Source of the DNA: Ichthyophonus hoferi
Lineage: Eukaryota > Opisthokonta > Ichthyosporea > Ichthyophonida > Ichthyophonidae
Direction: 5' to 3'
DNA length: 19,409 bases
Assembly: GCA_002751075.1 (NCBI GenBank)
Contig: NAOQ01000363.1
Coordinates: 20,019-39,427, forward strand
Positions 8,701-16,651 of this stretch are shown one piece after another. The position numbers were made by a program, and so were the translations under genes. How positions within the stretch are numbered: the first letter of the stretch is position 1; every line of letters starts with the position of its first letter. Under the pieces are notes generated by a model, which saw only the letters and a program-made list of their open reading frames with translations, did not search any database and was not told the DNA's origin.

Positions 8701-11232
8701 TTTTCTTTCTCTTCCTACGCCTGCACCGTACAGCACCTTATAGATGAAATAAATAAATCAAACGCAAAATAATAATAGTAATAATATATATTAATAGTTT
8801 AATGTTCGATTCATCTGCGTATATTAGGCATTAAGTAGAATCAAAATATAAAATAGTAATAAAAAACCAAAGAAAAATAAGAATAAAAAAAAACATGAAA
8901 ATGGTACGGGTGTATTCTGGTAAGACCACTTGACTTACTATTACTCTACTATTTTATCCTATACTATTACTTTACCGTACTATCCTTATACTATCTTTAT
9001 ACTATCCTTATACTATCTTATACTATACTATCTTATACTATACTATCCTAGACTATACTATCTTATACTATACTATACTATACTATACTATACTATATAT
9101 ACTATCCTATACTATACTATCTTATACTATACTATACTATACTATACTAGCTTATACTATACTATATACCTACCTTTGCTGCTTGGTATTCTCACTCTGG
9201 CGCTGTTACCTCCTTATGATTATATCTAGACCACACACTGCTATACATGCACTACTTCACATACATACATTCCTCATTTGTTGATTGGTATATATCTTAT
9301 CAGATATTACTATTACTAATTACTATTTACCAATGGTATCCTTTCTACAGGACTCTATCCTGGGAATGTTGAAGAGCCTCCAACATCTGACTCGCATATT
9401 ACAGACCATGTGTGGCCACACCAAGGTTGAATCTGATTGGTCCCTGTTTCTATTACCCACCTCTGTTCCCCCTTGTATTAATTAATTATATCATCTGATA
9501 TGATTGGTCCCTCCTGTACACCTTTCTATTTCCTAGAAAAAAAAATTCATCATTACCTATAATTGTTATTTTTGTTTTTGTTTGTTATTTTTTTCCTTCA
9601 CAAATAAATTTAATATTGCCTTTCTACTGCATCATAAATATATTATATCCTAGAGTAACCAATCAAGTGCGAGGGAATTGTAAAGGTCGCATGGAATGTA
9701 ACCTATTTATATACAAGATAAATCAATGACTGTAGGGTTAGAACACGTGATGCAGTGCGGGACATGCTTATATGGCTTGTATGGTATTCGGTAAATTTTA
9801 ATGTTTAATATATATTGGCCCAATACTAACTCCCCCCACTCTCATTGGCTCTCTGGGGCCCATTTATCTCTTTTTCCTGCAGCTGTGACTCTTATTATCT
9901 TCTCTTAATCGATGTTTCTTCTTTCTCTCTATTTAAATGGTCTTCCCTATGTTAATATAATACAGCTCGAGGAATTTTCTCTTGGTTGTCGCTTTCTATC
10001 CTCCCCTCTCCCTCTCCCTCTCCCTCCCTCCTTTAGGTTAGTAAAGATACCGGGTTAACCAACTATGTACCAGGCCTAAAGAAAGCTATGGAGATCTTCA
10101 TCTTCCGGGTCAAGGCGATGCTGGAGGTTAACAACTGTAGAGAGGCCTTTTGGTTAGGAAATCTTAAACATAAAAACCTACAGGTACTGGGCCTTCTGCT
10201 CTTTCTTTTTTCTCTTTCTATCTCTCTATTGTTATTGTACTGTCGCTCTACCAATCTATTTATTCCTCCTTTCTCCCTTTTGATTGGTACCCGACCCATG
10301 CCCCCTGATACTATTCCTTGCCTATCATATTTCTACTATCACATTGTTATCACGTCATTGGTCCATTTATATCTCAACTTCTTTTCTCTCATGGCCTATA
10401 TATATAGCCTATGCGGTAACAGATATCCTAATTGGTTGGCACTATTTTAAGATTTATCACCCCCTGTATTAACCAATGAGTTGGTATTCATATCATGCTT
10501 TAACTTCTCCATTTTCAGGGTCAAGAAGTGTCGTCACAGGCTGCGATTGCAGAAGAGGAGAGTGAAGAGAGCGAGGAGGAGGAGGTGGAGGTAAGAGGGC
10601 TGGCCCACCACTGGCTTCTTATCATACAGCCTGACGTCACTCTGGCGTCACGGCACTTTTATCCACCTCCTACCACGTGCATTCCATATAATTCATGTTC
10701 ACCATATATGGGTACCCATATCCTATACACACGTGTAGTGACTTGATCCTATTTTATTATATTATTATCCGTAATTATACTTGGAATTATTAATTATTAT
10801 GCATGATATCTACCCAATAATAACATTTTATTGGGGCCCGGTCACCAGATTGAGCCAATTGAAGGCAAAAGTAATGCAAGGGGAAGAGGGTCTCCGCCAA
10901 TGGACAGAGAAACGGCCCAAGGTGAACGACGACATGATGCTGAGACAGACCAAGAAGAAGAGGGAGAGGGAGAGGGAGAGGATGAAATACTAGAGGAGGA
11001 GGAGGAGGAGGAGCCTGAGGAGGAGGAGGAAGAGCCGGAGGAAGAGGGCGAGGCCCACAGTATAGATACTACGAGTAGGATGAAGAGGGCCAGGAGAGAG
11101 GGTAGCCAACAAACAAAGAAGAAATCTAGAGTAAGAATTGAAGAGAGCACTGGTAGTGAGAATGATGACGTCAGTGTGGATGATGATGTCATAGGTCAAG
11201 ACCCTCAGGGCGATAGTGAGGACTCGGGCTAG
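465..11232 (+). CDS. FANCD2: FANCD2 (Fanconi anaemia group D2 protein), 3' part, 18 exons
   Basis: FANCD2 pairs with FANCI in a DNA clamp that is monoubiquitinated during interstrand-crosslink repair in the nucleus. Exons: 465-565, 1025-1147, 1552-1657, 1988-2164, 2628-2711, 3427-3504, 4113-4176, 4832-4992, 5769-5869, 6233-6341, 6570-6615, 7451-7546, 7998-8052, 8535-8679, 9351-9425, 10037-10183, 10519-10590, 10849-11232. All join in phase and give 707 residues plus a stop. Matches to human FANCD2 from memory: PEMHGKV near the start, FRELELEAL, a helical stretch [31 protein letters not shown], and [19 protein letters not shown] just before the acidic tail. The match begins at about 60% of the human protein, so the N-terminal half and the monoubiquitinated lysine lie left of the window. 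Donors are mostly GTAAGT or GTATGT types. Exon 465-565 opens in phase 0, so it is internal. The gene converges with the aldolase gene, with 574 bp between stop codons. Confidence 0.96.
566..1024 (+). other. FANCD2: FANCD2 intron
   Basis: This 459-bp intron has donor GTATGC and acceptor CACACAG. It is A+T-rich and contains an ATTGGTTGGTTGG run near 606. Open frames here on both strands lack any protein likeness. Confidence 0.75.
1025..1147 (+). other. FANCD2: FANCD2 exon 2 of window (basic linker), inferred by phase
   Basis: This exon is weakly conserved and was found by frame logic. The preceding exon ends two bases into a codon. An acceptor ending CACACAG at 1024 gives AG+T and then an open frame of 40 codons. 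The donor GTATGC at 1148 restores the phase needed by the next exon. The product begins [11 protein letters not shown] and then becomes Lys/Thr-rich ([15 protein letters not shown]), like the lysine-rich linker of human FANCD2 that follows YVPPL. Skipping the exon also keeps the frame, so its inclusion is probable, not proven. Confidence 0.75.
1353..1473 (+). repeat. 15-bp tandem repeat in FANCD2 intron
   Basis: About eight copies of a unit like AAGGCTATACTATAT, the inner ones very regular and the first ones degenerate. It lies in the 1148-1551 intron, about 80 bases before the next exon. Confidence 0.9.
1761..1875 (+). repeat. Pentanucleotide ATGTT microsatellite
   Basis: Twenty-three 5-base units, ATGTT with a short inner block of TTGTT variants. 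It lies in the FANCD2 intron 1658-1987. Open frames over it are repeat artefacts. Confidence 0.95.
2149..2218 (+). repeat. Local duplication that copies a splice donor
   Basis: The sequence GATATACTATGATAGAGGTA occurs across the exon/intron boundary at 2164/2165 and again ending near 2217 in the intron. The second copy reads GAG|GTAGGT. Use of this distal donor would add an in-frame stop soon after 2164. Confidence 0.8.
2590..2611. repeat. T13/A9 run next to an acceptor
   Basis: Thirteen T are followed directly by nine A, a self-complementary tract that ends 16 bases before the acceptor of the exon starting at 2628. The T run may act as the pyrimidine tract. Confidence 0.9.
2712..3426 (+). 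other. FANCD2: GC-AG intron of FANCD2
   Basis: The exon 2628-2711 encodes a clear FANCD2 helix ([17 protein letters not shown], matching human LLTPMCNHLENIHNYFQ). It ends GGAG and is followed by GCAAGT, which is the usual GC-type donor sequence. No in-phase GT donor lies nearby. The acceptor is CTTCAG at 3426. A TA microsatellite starts five bases into the intron, followed by a 12-bp repeat, and the rest is A+T-rich without coding signal. Confidence 0.8.
2717..2890 (+). repeat. TA microsatellite and 12-bp repeat in GC-AG intron
   Basis: TA repeats occupy 2717-2739. From about 2755 to 2870 a 12-base unit like GGATAGTATATA recurs, and TA repeats return at about 2874-2890. Confidence 0.85.
3616..3894 (+). 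repeat. Minisatellite, about 56-bp unit, five copies
   Basis: The unit runs ATATATAGTCCTTTATATAG, then CATACGTCATAGTATGTTAA, then ACCTACTACACGTC. TAGTCC recurs at 3626, 3686, 3742, 3798 and 3864. Spacing varies with the TA run. Each copy carries ACGTCA/ACGTCAT motifs. It lies in the FANCD2 intron 3505-4112. Confidence 0.92.
4113..4176 (+). other. FANCD2: FANCD2 short exon (CFTRLF), inferred by phase
   Basis: This 64-base exon lies between a TATAG acceptor and a GTAAGG donor. It enters in phase 0 and leaves with one base, exactly what the flanking exons at 3427-3504 and 4832-4992 require. Joined to the previous exon it reads CINLLLK-CFTRLF, which parallels human CYQRLLQ-IFHGLF. No other open exon with the right phases is visible in the 1.3 kb gap. 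Confidence 0.82.
4177..4831 (+). other. FANCD2: FANCD2 intron
   Basis: This 655-bp intron has donor GTAAGG and acceptor ACTAG. It has no large repeat but about nine CCAAT or ATTGG pentamers, and a short TA run near 4568-4586. Confidence 0.75.
5243..5529 (+). repeat. Degenerate 5-bp (TAATA/TAATG) satellite
   Basis: Roughly 285 bases of TAATA, TAATG and TATAG pentamers in the FANCD2 intron 4993-5768. The minus-strand frame here is a repeat artefact rich in Tyr, Ile and Leu. Confidence 0.92.
5870..6232 (+). other. FANCD2: FANCD2 intron
   Basis: This 363-bp intron has donor GTAAGG. The acceptor ATAG at 6232 overlaps a CCAATCAATAG motif. No other feature is seen. Confidence 0.75.
6616..7450 (+). 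other. FANCD2: FANCD2 intron
   Basis: This 835-bp intron (or 787 bp if the acceptor at 7402 is used) has donor GTACGT. A T-rich stretch at 6626-6859 happens to read as a hydrophobic peptide and is not a gene. The 40-bp minisatellite lies at 7088-7247. TTTGGCAAGAAAAG near 7351-7364 is the only microexon candidate, with a poor donor (GTCTAG). Confidence 0.65.
7088..7247 (+). repeat. Minisatellite, exact 40-bp period, four copies
   Basis: GTAATATTAG or a close variant recurs at 7091, 7131, 7171 and 7211. Each copy continues GCTAC...GGT, then ATTGTAGTTTTAAAATT. The fourth copy is followed by unrelated sequence. Confidence 0.92.
7451..7546 (+). other. FANCD2: FANCD2 exon with ambiguous acceptor
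   Basis: The frame is open from about 7403, and two acceptors are possible. CTTATAG at 7402 has the better context, but it enters in phase 0 while the upstream exon 6570-6615 leaves one base, so it would need an extra microexon. GTCGCAG at 7450, with CTAAC about a dozen bases upstream as a possible branch point, enters with two bases and joins directly. I chose the second. The encoded helix ([19 protein letters not shown]) sits where human has FVVFFRVMMAELEKTVKK. Confidence 0.68.
7547..7997 (+). other. FANCD2: FANCD2 intron
   Basis: This 451-bp intron starts GTAAGG with a TA microsatellite at about 7554-7573 and ends GATGTAG. Nothing else is recognised. Confidence 0.7.
7998..8052 (+). other. 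FANCD2: FANCD2 short exon (NETGRVERR), inferred by phase
   Basis: This 55-base exon lies between a TGTAG acceptor and a GTAAGT donor. It takes two bases in and leaves two, matching both neighbours (7546 and 8535). It encodes [17 protein letters not shown], which leads into the next exon at [11 protein letters not shown]. The position matches the human segment [24 protein letters not shown], although identity is low. Confidence 0.75.
8053..8534 (+). other. FANCD2: FANCD2 intron
   Basis: This 482-bp intron has donor GTAAGT and acceptor ATCATAG. It contains six or seven CCAAT/ATTGG motifs and a purine-rich patch near 8382-8435. No coding signal. Confidence 0.7.
8936..9166 (+). repeat. 5-bp (TATAC) satellite with 15-bp higher-order period
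   Basis: CTATA/TATAC pentamers, with TATCTTATACTATAC recurring as a longer unit, in the FANCD2 intron 8680-9350. The long Tyr/Leu-rich frame over it is an artefact. Confidence 0.92.
9426..10036 (+). other. FANCD2: FANCD2 intron with long pyrimidine tract
   Basis: This 611-bp intron has a weak donor (GTTGAA) and a very strong acceptor: an almost unbroken C/T run from about 9985 to 10034, partly a CCCTCT repeat, before TTTAG. Confidence 0.75.
10184..10518 (+). other. FANCD2: FANCD2 intron
   Basis: This 335-bp intron has donor GTACTG and acceptor TTTTCAG. The coding frame happens to stay open well into it, but the next exon (GQEVSSQ) matches the human GEEIKSQ continuation, so it is spliced. 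Confidence 0.8.
10519..11232 (+). other. FANCD2: Expanded acidic C-terminal tail of FANCD2
   Basis: The last two exons (10519-10590 and 10849-11232) encode about 151 residues after the conserved AFWLGNL block, against roughly 50 in human. The first part keeps the human-like opening QGxExxSQ. The second contains poly-Glu runs coded by a GAG/GAA microsatellite at about 10960-11050. A basic patch ([16 protein letters not shown]) follows that resembles a bipartite nuclear localisation signal, then an acidic end (DDVSVDDDV ... DSEDSG). An acidic tail is a known family feature; its length and the basic patch are what stand out here. Confidence 0.88.
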
Positions 11233-11806
11233 GCTATTAGTGTATGACTGGTGACTTGTAATTTTCATTATGGTGCACTCCTTATCTTTCCTTCATCTAA
11301 TACTTAAGGTGGCTCATACATACATAGTGGGCACTGGCTTTAACTAAAGCGACAGAAAAAAACAAATTAGACGCATATCAGGTATGCAAATAACTACAAG
11401 TATATATATAACTAGACAAGACATCCATACATAGGTATATAGAAACATAAATAATATATGTATATATATATATATAGTCGTAGTTGTTAGGTATTATATG
11501 ATTTTGGCATAAATAAACTGTACTATAGCTACACAGAAACATAGAAGTTTATAACATTTGTCATTGTCTCATTACAGTGTATGCTTTGAAGCCTTCCCTC
11601 ATGCTAATTATATTATTGAAATTGTCATTGGGTGTACCGTGCGCTACTGTGACAGCATGATCTTACAATGCTTTATACCTATCTCCAACTTCCAACACCT
11701 ACTAGGTTCATTTCACTTCGTCTTTGTAACAAAAACCTAGTGACCATAGTAGCGTAACAGAACCACCACTAGCTATCTATCTGTAAGGTCAGAGATCTCG
11801 TTAAAG
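11233..11806. other. Convergent intergenic space, FANCD2 3'UTR and aldolase 3' end
   Basis: This 574-bp gap lies between two stop codons that face each other. It holds the probable FANCD2 3'UTR, TA-rich stretches near 11400-11475 and the AATAAA at 11512. I found no clear AATAAA for the minus-strand gene here, so its polyadenylation site may use a variant signal or overlap the FANCD2 transcript. The short open frame at 11558-11740 has no recognisable protein. Confidence 0.6.
11512..11517 (+). terminator. Likely FANCD2 polyadenylation signal
   Basis: AATAAA lies 280 bases after the FANCD2 stop codon and is the first perfect hexamer downstream. A GT-rich patch (GTCATTGTCTCATTACAGTG) follows 40-60 bases later, where a downstream element would be expected. 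Confidence 0.55.
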
Positions 11807-14800
11807 CTATTTGGGTTTAAACATTATATCGATCTCCTCCCTCTCTTCTTCGGATAGTCTTGATGCTCCGCCGAGAAGTAAGGAGTCTATGTGAGCTTTC
11901 GCACAAGCCTCGAGTACTTCCAGTCGGTCATAGGTCTGAAGGGGGTATCTAAGTAAACATAGATGGAGTAGAAGAATGTACTATACTAACCCATGCTCTA
12001 TTATGGTATACTGCCATATATGTAGTGAGATAATAACTAATAACTAAAACACAATAAGATAAAAACTACAGTCAATATAGGATAGGGTAAAGAAGGAAAT
12101 GGTGACATTGGGTTATACTGAAGGTTCTTGATATCGCATTTATGCCATGTCATGTACATATTTTTTCCCATCAACATAATGGAAAATGAAAACAAAAAAT
12201 CCAAAAATTGTGACGTTGCAGCACCACAATATCTGTTATTTAGAGCTAACGAGGGATATATCTCTCCAACAAAATAAGCATTGAACTTTATCTTCTATAT
12301 ATGGATAAAGGGGATAGCAGAGCAGAGCAGGCAGAAGTAGGAAAGGGTCTTACTTGGAGCATGGTAATGCCCACCACTGTAATGGCATCGTTACACATCA
12401 TGACTGCGTGGCTCCTGCCTGTATTCTTCCCTCGAAGGGCCGCAGCAATGTTCTGGGCTATATTAGTCTGTCATGGGGCATTCAATCAATGTTCGTACAG
12501 GTCACATGACCCCAAGCCTGATGGGATTGGAGCGGTCATAGAGTTGTAGGAGTGTAGTTGCCTGATTTTTGGCCAATTATATCCTATAAAGACCACTCGA
12601 CCTGCCTGCCTCCCATGGCAACCTATGAAACAACTTCCCTGCTATCACCTCTATCACTTTGAGGTCATTCCGTATACTATAAATACCTACCAATGCGTGA
12701 GGTTATACATATTGCTACAAGATCGCTAAGTCTAAATGAATACGTAGTTATAATTGATTTGTCGATGCCTAGTTTGCATGTAATAAATTAGCTAATAAGC
12801 CATATAAGGAAACACTAATATAACCTTATCGAGATAGAATCAGACATCCCTAGTGTGCCTTTGTGACCTTTCATGAGTTGGATTAGCCAATACGGATATT
12901 TATGATTAGCTCCATTTAAGTTACTGGACCTAACCACATTGGTGTTAACTAAAAGTTAGCACAAATAATAAAACGAAGTATAAAAGAAAACAAAAGTCAA
13001 TAATAAATGACCTGCACCGTCTACACATCGGCGGTATGGGTATCAGTAGCAAAAGCACGAAGTTCTCCTAACGCACACAAATACTTACCATTCAATTATA
13101 TTTATATAATAATGTAATAATAATAACATCATTATTGTAATGTCTAATCCACCGTTAGCACTCCCATATGATAATCAGTGTCTAGGTCCAGTGCTCTTGC
13201 TCGTTCAGAACATAGGAAACTACTTACTTACTAACATTAAATAATAACAATAGTTATTATTTACATCGTAATATATTAACCCCTACTGATCGATCTCATT
13301 GTGCAATTTCCACATTCGCACCCAAGCCAATCAAAGTATCTCTCCTTCTATAGAACCTCTATCATAACAACTGTTTCTTAAAAATAGGTTCAATCAAATG
13401 CCTATTACTAACACGGGTCTAGCAAAATTAACTACTATCAAATATACAATGAGATTCTGACACATACCTTATACAACGGCAGCATAGCAATCTTGGATCC
13501 AGCTACAACGATGGTTTCTGCCATTATGTTAGGATCTATGTTTTTATGCGACATACAGTGCGCCCCAATGTTAACTGGATGGGCGGTGATTATTGCGTTA
13601 ATATCAGGATTTGATTGGTAGATGGCCACGTGATGGGATATTGCTCTAGAGGGGCAGTAGCCCGTATCACTACAGGCTGCCTTGCCAAGAAACCGTTGGT
13701 TAATGCAGACATCTGGGATGGGTTTACAGAAAACGAGTCAATTGGTAGGATGGATACAGAGCTATAAAGTAGTATGGCTTAAAGTACATAATAGAGTATG
13801 AGAACTGCATCATGGGAGGGGTAAGTGGGTTAGAGGATAGAACGGTTTCATAACTGACCCCAGGCGGAATGGAGAGAATACGCTATAACACATAATATCT
13901 TACACAGGGAAACGGGAGACAGGGGCACAGAAGGATATAGAGCTACAGCTGACAAGGCTAATTAGTATGGTATTACACCGCCTAAGGCCACAGGTAAATA
14001 GGCATACATATACATATATATCTATAGGCACATCTTCCTTTTACCTCTCTTACCTACCCACCTAGAAAGTATACTTTGACCATGTCTTGGGGTTGCATAG
14101 TGTATCTATCTATGCCCGTGGGAGTAATGAGGACGGAATGTTCGTCCAAACGGAGCGACACCGACCCTGACAGGGGACCAAACAGCTGTTGTTTATAACC
14201 CCGCCTTACGTAATCAGCTAATTTCTGCCTTTGCTCCCTCTCTCGTGACGACATAGCCCCCTCCTCCAAACCCTCAATGCCCTCCTTGTATTCCCAGGCA
14301 TCCTCCGACCACCAATGAGGTTCGTCCGAAGGTCTGGGATTTGCTATATCTGGTGGTGTTGGGATCCGGCCCAATGAAATGGCACGGAGCATAGTGGTGG
14401 CAAATGTCTCCAGGGTTGCTAGGGTACAAAAAGCATCATCTAGATCCATGCCTGCTACTACTGCTCCGTGATTGGCTAGTATAATACAACGGCTTCCTTT
14501 CCTATCCAAACAGTAAGGGATAGGGAATGTGATAAAGGGAAGAGGAAAAGGAGGTAACAGATTAGTGTTATATGTGAGGTCAGGAAATAGTTGCTGATGG
14601 TGGTTTCTATGGCAACAGTAGGAAAATAAAGATGGCATATGATATGTGGACCATGGACCACTAAACATACAACTACAAACCAATAGAAGCAAAGGCTACA
14701 AAGTGATTGATTTGGCCCTTAACCAATGGCAAGTAGTCTCTGCCTATACTGCAACACATACAGACTATGTATGTATACATGAGATATATACTAGCAGGTT

Positions 14801-15984
14801 AAGCATCATCTTACACAGTAACCATAGCAATCATCTCAGTCTCAATATGACAAACCCAACCATTGGCTAAGCTAATTAACCTAACAATCAATCATCCTAC
14901 CTCTTGCTATATATGGTAATCTTATTTATCTTTATAAGGACATCCCGTTTTACCATTATAGATAGGCAGTGTGAAGTAAGTAGTCTAGTGCACGTAGTAG
15001 TAACTATGGTCCTACCCATCCCTCTACTTATTGGTGTATATAGTGGTTGCTATGTTCTAACCACCTCTTTACCTGAAGGCTTTGCCAGTCATACGGGCCA
15101 AGTCGCTACTACCTGGAAGAGCATAATCCACCATCGCTATGCGACCACAAACATCTGAGGCTTGCCAGAGGTATGAGTAGGTAGGGCGCTGCAGGATAGA
15201 TAGAAAGGAAAGGGCAACCACACAAAGTTAATATAGGTACTATGAAACGGTATCTAGAATATAAACAGAACTGTTAAAAGAGAGAACGTGAAACATGAAA
15301 CATGTGGCTGGGATAATACAAAAGGATGATAACCACAGGGAGGCCATAGGGGCAGGACTCTACACTACAGCACGTACATTATACGGTTAATTGTTGTAGT
15401 TTGATGTTGTTTTTAATAAATAACTTTAGTTACAAGTCCGCTTGACTTTAAGTGTGAAGGTGAGAACCAAAAGATGTGCATATTATACATGCCTATAGAT
15501 GCTGGTACACTATATTGTATTTCTTTGTGTTCTTTTTATGTCTGCATGTATGTGTATAGGGTGAGCGAAAGTCAAGGAGGATTGGCTCTACCTTATAAGC
15601 AACAGCAAATGCAATTATTGAAGGTGAATGAGAATGGACTACAGCCCGATACTGGGGTTGACCTGAATATACAGCAGTGTGCAGCGCAGACTCCATAGAC
15701 ACTTTTGCACCCCCTTCCCACTTACTACCACCCGCCCTGAGCCACACAATCTGATCCTCCCTTAGTCTTCCCTTGTCGACCCCGCCTGGTGTCATCCAGA
15801 GGGTGCCATCACTGTCCATAATAGAAAGATTCCCCCCAGAAAGTGTGGTAAGTTTTTCGTCGTACAGACGAGTCATATAATTGACTAACTGTTGACGAGG
15901 GTGTTGGACATGGTGGTCTCTGGGCCGTGAGGCCCCTTCCCTGCTCCCCAGAGGAAAGACAGGTTCATCGGAATAAAAGGACAT
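11807..15984 (-). CDS. Tandem class II aldolase/adducin-domain protein, 6 exons, 466 aa
   Basis: Exons in transcript order: 15984-15592, 15188-15073, 14501-14062, 13676-13468, 12467-12354, 11935-11807, all in phase, ending in TAG. Domain 1 (about residues 25-208) has the SGGN loop (49-52), Glu98, HSH (His117 and His119) and ANHG (His181). Spacing between these four is 19, 2 and 62 residues. In L-fuculose-1-phosphate aldolase (FucA) the catalytic Glu and three Zn-binding His are spaced 19, 2 and 61, so domain 1 looks active. Domain 2 (about 260-450) keeps the fold signature (LITPTGID, AIYQSNPDINAI, NIAAAL) but has Ala328, Thr347, His349 and Asp413 at those positions, so it is probably inactive. 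The family includes sugar-phosphate aldolases, epimerases, MtnB dehydratase and the adducin head; the substrate here is unknown. ATG 15984 is chosen as the likelier start; an in-frame ATG lies at 16005. The exon 3/4 junction (14062/13676) has alternative splice sites. Confidence 0.92.
11936..12353 (-). other. Aldolase-gene intron 5
   Basis: This 418-bp intron has donor GTAAGA and acceptor CCCCCTTCAG on the minus strand. It is A+T-rich and nothing else is seen. Confidence 0.75.
12468..13467 (-). other. Aldolase-gene intron 4
   Basis: This 1,000-bp intron has donor GTATGT and acceptor ATGACAG on the minus strand. It is A+T-rich, with a TAATAA-rich stretch near 13100-13140. I found no exon or mobile element inside. 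Confidence 0.7.
13677..14061 (-). other. Aldolase-gene intron 3
   Basis: This 385-bp intron has donor GTGGGT after CTAG and acceptor AAGGCAG on the minus strand. These give a Val-Tyr-Phe-Leu-Ala strand across the junction. An alternative donor (GTATAC, eight bases into the chosen exon end) with acceptor GGCAAG is also in phase. Confidence 0.6.
14502..15072 (-). other. Aldolase-gene intron 2
   Basis: This 571-bp intron has donor GTAAAG and acceptor TTGGATAG on the minus strand. No coding similarity or repeat is seen. Confidence 0.75.
15189..15591 (-). other. Aldolase-gene intron 1
   Basis: This 403-bp intron has donor GTAGAG and acceptor CTATCCTGCAG with a good pyrimidine tract on the minus strand. 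Reading through the donor would extend the frame with residues that do not fit the family. Confidence 0.75.
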
Positions 15985-16651
15985 TAGAATATTATTTGTA
16001 TACAAGGCTACTATTTACAGAAAAACCTAAGCCCTAGTGGAACAAGGAAACTATATAAGTTTACAGTCAAGTATTTGTGGGATAAAGTTTAGATATGGTA
16101 CTAATTAGGACGTTCTATCTCTCAATAATCCAATTTACTACTCTCATTGAAATAAATTATTTGATAAGTCGGATTGAGCGCTCTTTGAGACGTTCACCAA
16201 TAATATAAATAATATAGATCCGTGAAATATATATGTCCCATATTGATAGCTAAGTGGTGTAGGAACCGGAATATTTAATTAATTTGGGTATTTCTTTATA
16301 TACCTATGAGTATTTAGTATTAGCAATTATTATTAGATGTGTAACATGGGAAAATAGTTTAATCTACTGATGTTAGGTAGCAATCCAAGGGGTGATCATT
16401 CTAATGAGGGTGTAATCGTATTAATCGTATTAAACTGATATATATAATCAAATAATTGTAATGGGCCAAACGATCTTCTGTGAATTGTATTAGCCAATAG
16501 GGATGTTGATAATCACTTTTATCTACGTTAACGAATGCGGCTATAATTAACAATCACGATAAGCAACGGTCGGAAAAGGATAAAAGGGAACTTATTTAGT
16601 TTCCATATTATCAGTTATATTAAAAAGAAAACAATAGTGATAAAACAAAAA
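15985..16651. promoter_or_regulatory. Divergent intergenic region between aldolase and surface-protein genes
   Basis: These 667 bases separate two start codons that point away from each other, so both promoters should lie here. For the minus gene, TATATA at 16057-16052 is about 70 bases upstream of its ATG. For the plus gene, GATAAAAG at 16579-16586 is 66 bases upstream of its ATG. Two CCAAT boxes (near 16197 and 16494) are also present. The left copy of the direct repeat (16269-16389) sits in the middle. Promoter assignments rest on position and motif only. Confidence 0.4.
16269..16389 (+). repeat. Direct repeat, left copy (pairs with 18207-18334)
   Basis: This copy starts GAATATTTAATTAATTT, passes through an identical AGCAATTATTATTA core, and ends with AGCAATCCAAG against GGCAATCCAAG in the right copy. 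It is clearly similar to the right copy with small gaps in between. It lies upstream of the intronless gene. Weaker likeness may extend to the GCCAAT near 16494. Confidence 0.82.

Noticed and set aside
10184-10450. Continuation of the FANCD2 frame through 10450
   Set aside because: A donor at 10184 and an acceptor at 10518 restore the conserved continuation GQEVSSQ; the read-through residues are unlike FANCD2.
12301-12549. Plus-strand 82-codon frame
   Set aside because: It is the antisense shadow of aldolase-gene exon 5 (12354-12467), which has matching phases and family motifs on the minus strand.
14501-14692. Left-extended frame before aldolase exon 3
   Set aside because: The residues upstream of the TTGGATAG acceptor are Pro/Leu/Phe-rich, typical of a pyrimidine tract, and would interrupt domain 1.
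16637-16651. Upstream start for the intronless gene
   Set aside because: The codon at 16637 is GTG, not ATG. The first ATG in frame is at 16652 and is directly followed by a good signal peptide.
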